Assembly: GCA_963707445.1 (NCBI GenBank)
Contig: CAVPPW010000023.1
Coordinates: 1-64,000 of the forward strand
DNA from: JALORV01 sp963707445
Lineage (GTDB): Bacteria; Pseudomonadota; Gammaproteobacteria; Burkholderiales; Burkholderiaceae_F
Length of the DNA stretch: 64,000 nt
Direction: 5' to 3'
This document shows positions 33,403 to 42,712 of this stretch, in pieces. Each line of letters begins with the position of its first letter. The stretch's first letter is position 1. The notes beneath the pieces were generated by a model. The model ran no database searches. It was not told the origin of the DNA and saw only the letters and a program-made list of their open reading frames with translations. The position numbers and the translations under genes were made by a program.

Positions 33403-35566
33403 CTACGCTCGGAGCATCAACCGCGAGGATATGAGCTGCGCGCGGTCGGCGTGCGGCCCGACCAGAATCTCTATTTCCCCTGGCTCGAACACCGGCCGCA
33501 GATCGACACCCAAGAAGCGCAGCTCCGTCGCCGGCAGCTGCAACCGCGCCGTTCCGGTTTCGCCGGGCTGCAGGGCGATCTTGGTGACGCCTTTCAGCTC
33601 GAGCGTCGGGCGCGCAACACTCGCGACTCGATCGCGCACGAACAGGAACACGGTTTCCTCGGCCGCGCGAGCGCCTTCGTTCGTCACATCCACGGTGACT
33701 TCGATCACATCTCTGTCGGTCGCGGTTTCGGGGCTCACGTGCAGGTTCGTGTAGGCGAAACGGCCGTAGGTGAGGCCGAAGCCAAAAGGAAACAGGGCCG
33801 AGCTCGGAGAGTCGAGATACTTGCTCGTGTAGCGATACTGCTGGTTTTCGGGCCGGCCGCTGGATCGCTGACCGTAGAACAGCGGAACCTGCCCGAGCGC
33901 GCGCGGCCAGCTGATCGGTGTTCGTCCCGACGGCGACACGCGGCCCGTCAGCACGTCGGCAATGGCATTGCCTGCTTCCGTGCCCGGGAACCAGGCGACG
34001 AGCAGCGCGTCGGCCCGCTCCGCGAGCCAGGGAACGATCAACGGCCGGCCGCAGAACAGCACGGCCACGACTGGTATTGCATCTCGGCGGGCGCGCTCGA
34101 GCACGGCGTCGGCGAGCGCGCGTTGCTCGCCGGGCAACTCGGGGAAAGCGCGCGACGCAGCTTCGCCGCTCATCTCTGCCGCTTCGCCGAGGCAGAGCAC
34201 GACGACATCCGCGCTGCTCCCCAAGAGGTCGATGGCCGCGGCGATGCCTGAGCGATCGGCGCCGGAGATCGATACGCCTTCGGCATGCACGACTGTCGTG
34301 CTCGGCAGCGCTTCACGCAGGCCGGCGAGCACGGTGACACTCGGCTCTTCATAGCCCGCAGCCGCCCAGGGACCGCGCATTTCGCGCCACGCGTCGGCCA
34401 ACGGCCCGATCACTACGACACGGCCAGCGCCTTCTCGAAGGGGCAACGTGTCATCGAAATTTTTCACCAACACGAGCGACTTCGCGGCGACGTCACGCGC
34501 GAGAAGCCGGCGGGCGGCGACGGTTGCGGCCGCCTCCGCGCTCGACCCGCGCCGATAAGGATCATCGAAGAGTCCGAGACGTTCCTTCAGACGCAGCACC
34601 CGGAGCACGCACTCGTCGATCTCGTCCATCGTCACGAGGCCGCGCTCGAGCGCCACGGGCAAGCCCTTGCGATAGGCCTCCGCCATCATGTCGATGTCCA
34701 CGCCCGCCTTCAGCGCGAGTACGGCTGCCTCGACGATGTCGGCCGCCACGCCGTGATGTATGAGCTCGCGAATGGCGTTGTAGTCGCTCACGAGCACACC
34801 GTCGAAACCCAGTTCTCCGCGCAGGTAGTCGCGAAGCAGCGCCTTGTGCGCCGTCATCGGGATGCCCGCGAGATCGGTAAACGCCGGCATGATCGCCGCC
34901 GCGCCGGCGTCGAACGGCCGCCGCGAATGCCGGCAGATGCACTTCGCGCAGCGTGCGCTCGGAAATGTCGACCGACGCGTACTCGCGCCCGCCAGTCACG
35001 GGGCCGTAGGCGCAAAAGTGCTTGGCCGTCGCGGCCACCGACTCGGCAGAAGCCAGATCGGCGCCCTGGAAGCCGCGGACCTTCGCGCGCGCAATCTGCA
35101 CGGCGAGCCACGGATCTTCGCCCGGACCTTCCACCGTTCGGCCCCAGCGAAGGTCGCGCGAGACATCCAGCATCGGCGCGAACGTCATTGCGAGGCCGTC
35201 TGCCGCCGTCTCCCGAGCGGACTCGCGTGCCGTGAGCTCCCAAATGTGCGGATCGAACGTCGAGGCTTCAGCGAGCGGCACGGGAAAAAGCGTGCGGTGA
35301 CCGTGAATCACGTCGAACCCGATCAGGAGCGGAATGCCGAGCCGCGATTCCTCGACGGCAATTCGCTGCATGTCGTGAACATGCTTTGCGCCGACGAGGT
35401 TGAGCAGGTTGCCCAGCGTGCCGTTGCGGATGGAGTCGGTGGAATCGCCCGCGATGACGGGCCCGGTCACGGCGTAGCCCGCAGCGGTCATCGTGAGTTG
35501 GCCCAGCTTCTCCGCCAGGGTCATGGAACTAATCAGCTTGTCAATTGTGCCCATGGAGGCAATCAT
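33403..35566 (-). CDS. GH3 beta-glucosidase (BglX-like, cytoplasmic, one frameshift)
   Basis: About 720 residues with the three-part GH3 architecture. The N-terminal barrel has G-F-D-V-I-H-G-H-R-T, A-K-H-F-C-A-Y-G and V-S-D-Y-N-A-I (nucleophile Asp). The alpha/beta sandwich shows L-L-V-A-W-F-P-G-T-E-A-G-N-A-I-A-D-V-L-x-G, and the C-terminus is a fibronectin-III-like domain. No signal peptide is seen at the start M-I-A-S-M-G-T-I-D-K-L-I, so unlike E. coli BglX it is probably cytoplasmic. A one-base shift near 34,905 interrupts the barrel (A-A-A-V to D-A-G-A-A-A-I). It is divergent from the GH144-like gene with almost no space between, suggesting joint control. Confidence 0.88.
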
Positions 35567-35620
35567 GATTCATCCGCGGAAAAATCGCAGGCGCCTGCAC
35601 CGGAAGAGTCAGAGGTCCAC

Positions 35621-36995
35621 TTGCCGAAATCGAAAGTGTCCCAGGCGGCCAGGTCCGCCGCAAAACGTAGCCGTTCGCGAAGTGTGGGGTCGGCCCCGAG
35701 AGTCCTGCGCGCCGGCTCGCCTTCAACCCGCGATCCAGCGGAGCTCGCGGCGTTGCCGGACGACGCGCTGCTCGAGATCGTGCAGCGCCAGACGTTCCGC
35801 TATTTCTGGGAAGGGGCCCATCCCGTCAGCGGTCTGGCCCTCGACCAGCGAACCTCAGGAAAGGAGGCCGACGACAAGGTCTCAGATCGGCGGAGCGGGC
35901 TTCGGAGTCATGGCGCTGATCGTTGCCGCGGAGCGCGGCTGGGTCACCCGCGATGCGGCTCTCGAACGCCTCGGCCGCATGCTAAAGCTGCTTCTGCGTG
36001 CGCGGTGTTATCACGGTGCGTATCCCCACTTCATGAACGGGCGCACGGGTGAGTCCATTCCCTTCTGGCGCAAGGATGACGCGGCGGATCTCGTGGAGAC
36101 GTCCTTCCTGATGATGGGCCTGCTCTGCGCACGCGAGTATTTCGCACGAGATACGCCGGAAGAAGCGGCGGCGCGGTCGCACATCTCGATCCTGTGGGAC
36201 GAAGTGGAGTGGAACTGGTTTACGCAAGGCGGGCGCGAGATGCTCTACTGGCATTGGAGCCCGTACAACGGCTGGGCCATGGATCATGCGATTCGCGGCT
36301 GGAACGAGTGCCTGATCACGTACGTACTTGCGGCTTCGTCGCCGCGTTTTTCCGTCGAGCCGGCGGTCTATCACCGCGGGTTCGCGAGTGGGCCCGGATT
36401 TTGCAATCGCAAGCCCTGGTATGACATCGAGCTACCGCTCGGCATGCCCTATGGGGGCCCGCTGTTCTTTACCCACTACTCGTTCTGCGGCCTCGATCCC
36501 CGTGGGCTCACGGACCGATACGCAGACTACTGGGAACAGAACGTGCGTCACGTTCGCATCAACCGCGCCCATTGCGTCGCGAATCCAGGGAAATTCGCGG
36601 GCTACGGCGAATCCTGCTGGGGGCTGACGGCCAGCTACGATCCTTGGGGATACTCCGCGCATGCTCCCGACACCGACAACGGCACAATCACCCCGACGGC
36701 TGCGCTCGCGAGCCTGCCGTATGCGCCCGCCGAGGTCGTGACGGTGCTGCGGCACTTCCTGAAGCGGTACGGGAAGCGCTTGTGGCGTGAGTTCGGCTTC
36801 GTCAACGCTTTCTGCGAGAGCCAAAACTGGTACGCAGATACGTTTCTGGCCATCGACCAGGGACCGATCATCGTCATGATCGAGAACCATCGGACGGGGC
36901 TCTTGTGGAAGCTGTTCATGGCAGTGCCGGAAGTGCAGGCGGGACTGCGCCGGCTCGGTTTCTCGAGCCCGCACTTGAAAGCCGCCGAGCGGTGA
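35621..36995 (+). CDS. PF10091 glucoamylase-like protein, GH144-like (endo-beta-1,2-glucanase family candidate)
   Basis: The product opens with L-L-E-I-V-Q-R-Q-T-F-R-Y-F-W-E-G-A-H-P. It continues with W-N-W-F-x-x-G-x-x-x-L-Y-W-H-W-S-P, G-W-N-E-C-L-I-T-Y-V-L-A-A-S-S-P, F-F-T-H-Y-S-F-C-G-L-D-P-R, C-W-G-L-T-A-S-Y-D-P and A-I-D-Q-G-P-I-I-V-M-I-E-N-H-R. These are hallmarks of the COG5368/PF10091 family, which includes GH144 endo-beta-1,2-glucanases. A one-base shift near 35,880 separates the first 85 residues. No ATG lies in the first frame; a TTG at 35621 is the best start. No signal peptide is evident. The GH3 next door supports a beta-glucan substrate, but activity is inferred. Confidence 0.8.
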
Positions 36996-38350
36996 CGGAA
37001 ACCCTCGAGCAATGGCTCGGTCGCGAGTACCGGCACGCCGCGACCGCCATGCTGACGAGCGTTTCCGCCTGCGACATCGTGAAAGAGCGCCCGGGCTTCG
37101 GGCAGACCGTGAGGCCGGTCGCGGGCTCTATCGTCGCTTCGCCGGTGCCTGCGGCCTACGACCCGGATCCGGACTACTTCTTTCACTGGTTCCGGGACTC
37201 GGCGATCGTCATCGACGCCGTGCGCCTGCTTTACGAAGCAGGACACCTCGGTGCGGAGGCGCTCACGCACTTCGCCGATTTCGTGCGCTTCAGCCTGTCT
37301 CTGAGAGCGCTCGATGGCCGTGCGCTCGTCGCGTTGCCGCACTGGCGACAGAAGGTGACGCCGGACTTCGTGCAATACCTCCGCGGTGACGACCTGTTGA
37401 CCGTTTCGGGCGACGCGGTCTACGCGGACACGCGCGTGAATCCGGATGGCACGCTCGATATCTCCCGCTGGACACGTCCGCAGCATGACGGCTCGCCGCT
37501 GCGAGCGCTGGCCGTGCTGCGGTGGTTGCGAACGCTTCGCGCCGAACACGGTCGCCCGAATGACACGGTCTCGGCGGGCACGCTTGCCGACGCTGAGCGC
37601 CTGCTGCGCATCGACCTCGCATTGACGGCCGCCCGCTGGCGCGAACCGTCGTGGGACATCTGGGAGGAGGAGCTCGGCCTCCACTACTTCACGTTGCGCG
37701 TCTCCGCGGCAGCGCTGAACGAGGGCGCCGAGTGGCTTCGGGCCGCGGGGGAAGCGACCGAGGCAACCGCGCTGCGCGCCGAAGCGCGGGCCATTCGCGA
37801 GACGCTCGATCGTTTCTGGCTGGAGGACGCGGGCTACTACCGCTCCCGCATCATGCCGCCCGGCGAGGCGTCGACCAAAATGCTCGACATCGCGGTGATC
37901 CTGAGCGCCGTCCACTCCGGTGACGGCGACGAGGTCCATACGGTGCGCGATGCTCGAATGCACGCCACGCTGGATAAGCTCGAGCGGCTGTTCGACCGGC
38001 TCTATCCGATCAATCATGAACGGCCGCGCGAGCGCGCTCCCGCGATGGGCCGGTACGAAGGCGACATCTACTATTCCGGCGGCGCCTACTATTTCTCGAC
38101 GCTCGGTGCCGCGGAGTTCTGTTTCCTGGCCGCCGCGGCCCACGCGCCCGGCGCCGACGAGCGCCGGAAGTGGGTCGCGCACGGCGATGGATTTCTCGAA
38201 ACCGTTCGCGCCTTCACGCCGGCGAGCGGCGATCTTTCCGAACAGTTCGATCAACGCACCGGCGAGCAAACGTCGGCGAAGCATCTCGCGTGGAGCTATG
38301 CCGGTTTCATCTCGTGCGTGACGGCACGCCGGGCGGTGGTTTCGCCATGA
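36992..38350 (+). CDS. GH15 glucoamylase (fungal-type catalytic motifs)
   Basis: A 452-residue GH15 enzyme beginning at a GTG that overlaps the preceding stop (GTGA). Visible landmarks are Y-F-F-H-W-F-R-D-S-A near residue 64, W-D-I-W-E-E-E-L-G near 220 (general acid Glu), Y-S-G-G-A-Y-Y-F-S-T-L-G-A-A-E and L-S-E-Q-F-D-Q-R-T-G-E-Q-T-S-A-K-H-L-A-W-S-Y near the end. The last motif is the form seen in eukaryotic-type glucoamylases. Such enzymes release glucose from alpha-1,4-glucan ends. No signal peptide or starch-binding domain is present, so it acts in the cytoplasm. The frame is intact. Confidence 0.87.
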   Translation: MTETLEQWLGREYRHAATAMLTSVSACDIVKERPGFGQTVRPVAGSIVASPVPAAYDPDPDYFFHWFRDSAIVIDAVRLLYEAGHLGAEALTHFADFVRFSLSLRALDGRALVALPHWRQKVTPDFVQYLRGDDLLTVSGDAVYADTRVNPDGTLDISRWTRPQHDGSPLRALAVLRWLRTLRAEHGRPNDTVSAGTLADAERLLRIDLALTAARWREPSWDIWEEELGLHYFTLRVSAAALNEGAEWLRAAGEATEATALRAEARAIRETLDRFWLEDAGYYRSRIMPPGEASTKMLDIAVILSAVHSGDGDEVHTVRDARMHATLDKLERLFDRLYPINHERPRERAPAMGRYEGDIYYSGGAYYFSTLGAAEFCFLAAAAHAPGADERRKWVAHGDGFLETVRAFTPASGDLSEQFDQRTGEQTSAKHLAWSYAGFISCVTARRAVVSP

Positions 38351-40155
38351 CGGAAGCCTCCAACACGAGCAGCGCGGTGGGTCTCGACGAGGCCGCGCGA
38401 GCGGGGGCCATCAGCCAGGCCCGCATGATCTACCGCGCGATCCGCACGTCGCCGGTGGGCCGTCGGCTCATCGTGCTGCTGGCGATACTGGTGGTCGCGA
38501 TTCTCGTGACGACCTACGGGCAGATCATCCTGAACCGCTGGAACCAGCCGTTCTACGATGCGATCACCCGCCGCGACCTGAACGACTTTCTCTACCAGCT
38601 CGGCGTGTACTTCGTGATCGTCGCGAGCCTTCTCGTCCTCGACGTCGCGCAGCGCTGGCTCACCGAGACCATCAAGTTTCGCCTTCGCGAAGGTCTGACG
38701 GGCGATCTGTTCAAGCTCTGGATGGCGCCCCGTCGCGCGTTCTGGCTCGCCACCAGCGGCGGTCACATGGGCGTGAACCCCGACCAACGCATGAGCGAGG
38801 ATGCGGCCAAGCTCTGCGATATATCGGGCGATCTATCGGTCGGGCTGTTCCGTTCGGGCGTGTTGTTTGTGAGCTTCGCGGGCGTGCTGTGGGCCATTTC
38901 CGCAGACTTCACATTCCGCTTTGGCGACGTCGACTACGCCGTGCCGGGTTTCATGGTTTGGGCCGCCATTTCATATGCCGCCGTAGGCTCGCTGCTGAGT
39001 TATTTCGTGGGCCGCAAGCTGATCGGGCGCAACGCCGACCGCTATGCGCGCGAGGCCGAACTGCGCGTCGCGCTCGTCCGCATCAACGAGCACATCGACG
39101 GCATTGCGCTCGCAGACGGCGAGGCCGACGAGCGCCGCCGCCTCGAAATGCATCTCGGCAACGTCCTGATTGCCATGCGCCGGCTCGTTCGCGGCCTCAC
39201 CAATCTCACATGGGTGACGGCCGGATTCGGCTGGATCACGGGCGTCGCGCCAATCCTCGTCGCCGCGCCGCTGTATTTCGGCGGCAAGACCACATTCGGC
39301 GGCATGATGATGGCGGCGGCCGCGTTCACCCAGGCGCAGAGCTCGCTGCGCTGGTTCGTCGACAACTTCAGCATCATTGCGGACTGGCGAGCCACGCTGC
39401 TGCGCGTTGCGAATTTCCGGCATGCGCTGATCGCCACCGAATCACAGCACGACGTCGGGAGCCGGATCGAGTACGCGGTAGGGGAACCCGGCGCGATGGC
39501 GTTCGAGGAGCTCCAAGTCGATTCGCCGGTGGGGCGCGAGGGGTTCCAGGAGCAACACGTCGTGATCCGGGCCGGCGAGCACGCGCTGATCTGCGGAGCG
39601 CCGGGCGAGGGGAAGACGCCGCTGTTCCGCGCGCTGTCGGGACTTTGGCCCTGGGGCAGCGGTCGTATCGTCCGGCCGCGCGGCGAATCGGTGATGTACG
39701 TGCCGCGCGGCACGCCGTACCTGCCCCGCGGCACGCTGCGCGAAGCGCTCGCCTACCCGTTGATGTCCGACCGCTTCGCAGACCGCACCTACGTGCAGGC
39801 GCTCCAGCGCACGGGGCTCGGGCGGTACGTGAGGAGCCTCGATGCGGACAAGCGATGGGATCGCGAGCTCCGCGAGGACGAGCAAATGGCGTTGTCGCTC
39901 GCGCGCGTGGTGTTGCACGCGCCGCCCTGGGTTGTGTTCGACGACACGTTCTCTTCGATGGAGGACGAAACACTCGAGCGGGTCATCGACATGTTCATGC
40001 ACGAGGTCACAGGGACGACGATCATTCACATCGGGCGTAGCACGCAGTCGCACCTGCCGCTGTTCGCGCGGGTGCTGCATCTGACGAGGCTCCAGAGCGA
40101 GGCGGGCGAAGGAGAAGAGGTTGTAACCGAACGAGTCCCGCCCTCAGCGCCATGA
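38347..40155 (+). CDS. YddA/SbmA-type ABC transporter, fused permease and ATPase
   Basis: A 602-residue half-transporter: an N-terminal membrane domain with about six helices (SbmA/BacA-like, N-R-W-N-Q-P-F-Y-D-A-I motif near residue 65) and a C-terminal ATPase. Walker A reads G-A-P-G-E-G-K-T-P-L-F-R. The signature loop is degenerate (L-R-E-D-E-Q-M-A-L-S-L-A-R instead of L-S-x-G-E-Q-Q-R). Walker B is V-V-F-D-D-T-F-S-S, with Asp where most ATPases have Glu. The start ATG overlaps the preceding stop (ATGA). Its substrate is unknown; the family imports or exports peptides and other amphiphilic molecules. The frame is clean. Confidence 0.85.
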   Translation: MTEASNTSSAVGLDEAARAGAISQARMIYRAIRTSPVGRRLIVLLAILVVAILVTTYGQIILNRWNQPFYDAITRRDLNDFLYQLGVYFVIVASLLVLDVAQRWLTETIKFRLREGLTGDLFKLWMAPRRAFWLATSGGHMGVNPDQRMSEDAAKLCDISGDLSVGLFRSGVLFVSFAGVLWAISADFTFRFGDVDYAVPGFMVWAAISYAAVGSLLSYFVGRKLIGRNADRYAREAELRVALVRINEHIDGIALADGEADERRRLEMHLGNVLIAMRRLVRGLTNLTWVTAGFGWITGVAPILVAAPLYFGGKTTFGGMMMAAAAFTQAQSSLRWFVDNFSIIADWRATLLRVANFRHALIATESQHDVGSRIEYAVGEPGAMAFEELQVDSPVGREGFQEQHVVIRAGEHALICGAPGEGKTPLFRALSGLWPWGSGRIVRPRGESVMYVPRGTPYLPRGTLREALAYPLMSDRFADRTYVQALQRTGLGRYVRSLDADKRWDRELREDEQMALSLARVVLHAPPWVVFDDTFSSMEDETLERVIDMFMHEVTGTTIIHIGRSTQSHLPLFARVLHLTRLQSEAGEGEEVVTERVPPSAP

Positions 40156-42407
40156 AATCCCTGGCGCCGAAAATCCTGCTCCTGATTGCGATCGCCGTGC
40201 TGCCGACGCTCGCGGCCGCGCAGGATTTCAGATTCGAGCCCCCCACGAATGCCACTGACCCCGCGCTGCCGGCCGCCTTGCGCGATCTCGCCCAGCGCAT
40301 CGTGCCCGTCTACAAAGACGTTGTTTCCGATCGCTACCTGGCGAATCTCGCAGCGCTGCAAATGGTGGCCGGCGACCCGGCTGCGGCGCACGCCACGCGT
40401 CTCTCGTTGCAGAAGCGGCGGCAGAGCGAGCAACGGGCCCCGCCGTCCCGCGCCGTGGTCTACAACGTCTACACGCAGGCGCGGGCGATCGAAGCGGCGC
40501 AGCGCGTCCCTTTCACGAGCGCATATGCCAAAGCATTCCGGGATACGTTGAATCGTCTCGACGATCTCCGCGCCTACAAGCTGGAAGACGAGTTCATGAA
40601 ACCGACCGAGCCGCTGCGGGAAACCCTCCAGCGCGCGCTCGACCAGCGCCGCGGGAAGAGCTCCATCACGCTCGATGAAGCACTCGAGCTCGTGCAGGCC
40701 TGGTTCGCGTTCGACGCCTATCGCAGTTTCGGCGAGCCTCGTACGACCGCTCCTCGCAGAAGACAAAGAAAGGCGCTACGTCATCGAAGAGGTCACGATC
40801 CCCGCTTCGAAGGATGCGACGATCGCAGCGACGTTGATCCGTCCGCGGCGCGCTACCGGCGCCGGCACACTGCCGACGCTGCTCGAGTTCACGCTCGATC
40901 GATCGAGCCGGGATGCGCGAGAGGCCGCGGCCCACGGCTACGTCAGCGTGCTCGCGCTCGCGCGCATCGCGGGCGATCCGAAGTTTCGGCCGCGCGCGCC
41001 GTTCGAGTCCGACGGCGACGACGCGCGCGCCGTCATCGAGTGGATTGCCAAGCAGCCGTGGAGCGACGGCCGGGTCGGCATGCAGGGCGCGGGCTACGGC
41101 GGCTACGTCGCGTGGTCGGCGGCGAAGAGACCGCCGGCTGCATTGAAGGCGATCGCGACGTCCGACCCGATGGCGCCCGGCATCGACTTGCCGATGTCCA
41201 ACGGGATCGTGCTGAACTCCGCCTATCGTTGGGTCTACAAAATGCTGGCTCCGCTCGATGACGCAGCGGCGCCCGACGCTGCTCGCTGGCGTGGCCATCG
41301 ACGAAGACTGGTTCCACTCCGGCCGTAGCTATCGCGAGTTTCCCACGCTGCCGGGTCGGGCCAGCGCCGTTTTCCGAAGCTGGCTGAATCACCCGAGCTA
41401 CGACAGGTTCTGGCAGAAGTGGCTGCCGTTCGGCGATGAGTTCGCGCAGATCAACATACCGGTGCTCACCGTCACCGGCTATTACTCGGCCGGCGAAACC
41501 GCCGCGATGTACTACTTCACGCAGCACCATCAACACGAGGCGAAGGCCAATCACGCATTGTTGATCGGCCCGTACGACGACCACACTGTCGAACACGGCG
41601 CTTCGTCTTCGCTCCTCGGGCTGACTCTGGACCCCGTGGCGCGCATCGACCCGAACGACGCGCGATACCAATGGTTCGACCATGTCCTCAAAGGGGCGGA
41701 GCGGCCGGCGCTTTTGAGCGCCAACGTCAACTACGAGCTCGCCGGCGCGAATGAATGGCGCCACGAGCCCTCGCTCGAAACACTCGAAAGCAAACCCCTG
41801 CGCTTCTACCTCAGGGCCTCGCCGGGCGAGACACCTCATGCGCTCGTGGCGGAAAAACCCGCAGCGCCGATGTCCCTCACCGAGACCGTCGATCTTCGGG
41901 ACCGCACCGACGTTGGATGGCGGCCCGCGCGGGAGCTCGTTCGGCGGGAGTTGCAGGCGCGTGACGGCGCGCTATTCGTGACGGAGCCCTTCAGCAATGG
42001 AGTCGGACCTCGCCGGCCGGCTCCGGGGCGTGCTCGACTTCACGATCAACACGCACGATGTGGACTTGGTCATGATGCTGTACGAGCTGCGTTCGGACGG
42101 CGAATACGTGAAGCTCTTCGAGCCCGCTTATGCCTTCCGTGCGAGCTACGCTAGCAACCGCGTCCGTCGTCGCCTGCTCCTGAACGGTGTGAGGCAGCGG
42201 CTGCCGTTTCAGAGCGAGAGGATGGTTGGCCGCAGGCTGCAGGCCGGCAGCCGGCTGGTCTTGGCGCTCGGGATCAACAAGCGTGCGGATCAGCAGATCA
42301 ATTACGGCTTGGGAGACGATGTGAGCGACGAATCGATCGAGAATGCGGACGGTCCGGTGCGGATCCGCTGGCACGACGGCAGCTTCATCGAAATTCCGTC
42401 GCGCTGA
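40152..42407 (+). CDS. CocE/NonD-type X-Pro peptidase-like hydrolase, secreted (three frameshifts, nucleophile changed)
   Basis: The start M-K-S-L-A-P-K-I-L-L-L-I-A-I-A-V-L-P-T-L-A-A-A-Q is a signal peptide, so the protein is periplasmic or secreted. The alpha/beta-hydrolase core appears as W-S-D-G-R-V-G-M-Q-G-A-G-Y-G-G-Y, then I-P-V-L-T-V-T-G-Y-Y, and G-P-Y-D-D-H (catalytic Asp/His region). A C-terminal jelly-roll domain ends the protein. The family nucleophile motif is G-x-S-Y-x-G; here the Ser position is Gly (codon at 41092-41094). Frame breaks lie near 40,735, 41,270 and 41,995. About 750 residues, normal for the family with its long N-terminal helical part. ATGA overlap with the ABC gene. 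Confidence 0.8.
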
Positions 42408-42445
42408 CGAGGCGAGGGCACCGTCCTTGCGGCGCGGCTGACCTA

Positions 42446-42712
42446 GGGCCTGTTCACGCGAAAGCCGGGAGTGCGAAGGCGAATGGCGGGATGCAGTGCG
42501 AGGCGCCGCGAGCGCCGTTGGTAGATACCAACAAGCGCAGCGTCAACGACGCAATGCGCCCGCCATTCGCCTTCCCGCAGGGTTGGGCCGAAATGCAGCG
42601 TCTGCTTTGTCGGGCGGCTTGCGAATGGGAGCTACCATTCGCAGCGCCACCCTTCGCGCATCCATCCGCATTGCGGCCCAACGCATCTCCCGCATTTAGC
42701 GTGAACAGGCCC
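42446..42712. mobile_element. MITE-like element with 26-base imperfect terminal repeats and TA duplication
   Basis: The element begins GGGCCTGTTCACGC and ends GCGTGAACAGGCCC, with the match continuing imperfectly for about 26 bases. TA lies on both outer flanks (42444-42445 and 42713-42714), as expected for a TA target duplication. It is 267 bases long and codes for nothing. Inside are a perfect 16-bp inverted repeat (42475-42490 with 42559-42574), a 7-bp hairpin (42517-42532) and an 8-bp hairpin (42621-42642). The octamer GCGAATGG occurs four times in alternating orientation. It sits exactly at the 3' end of the MFS gene and supplies the third base of that stop codon. Confidence 0.8.
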
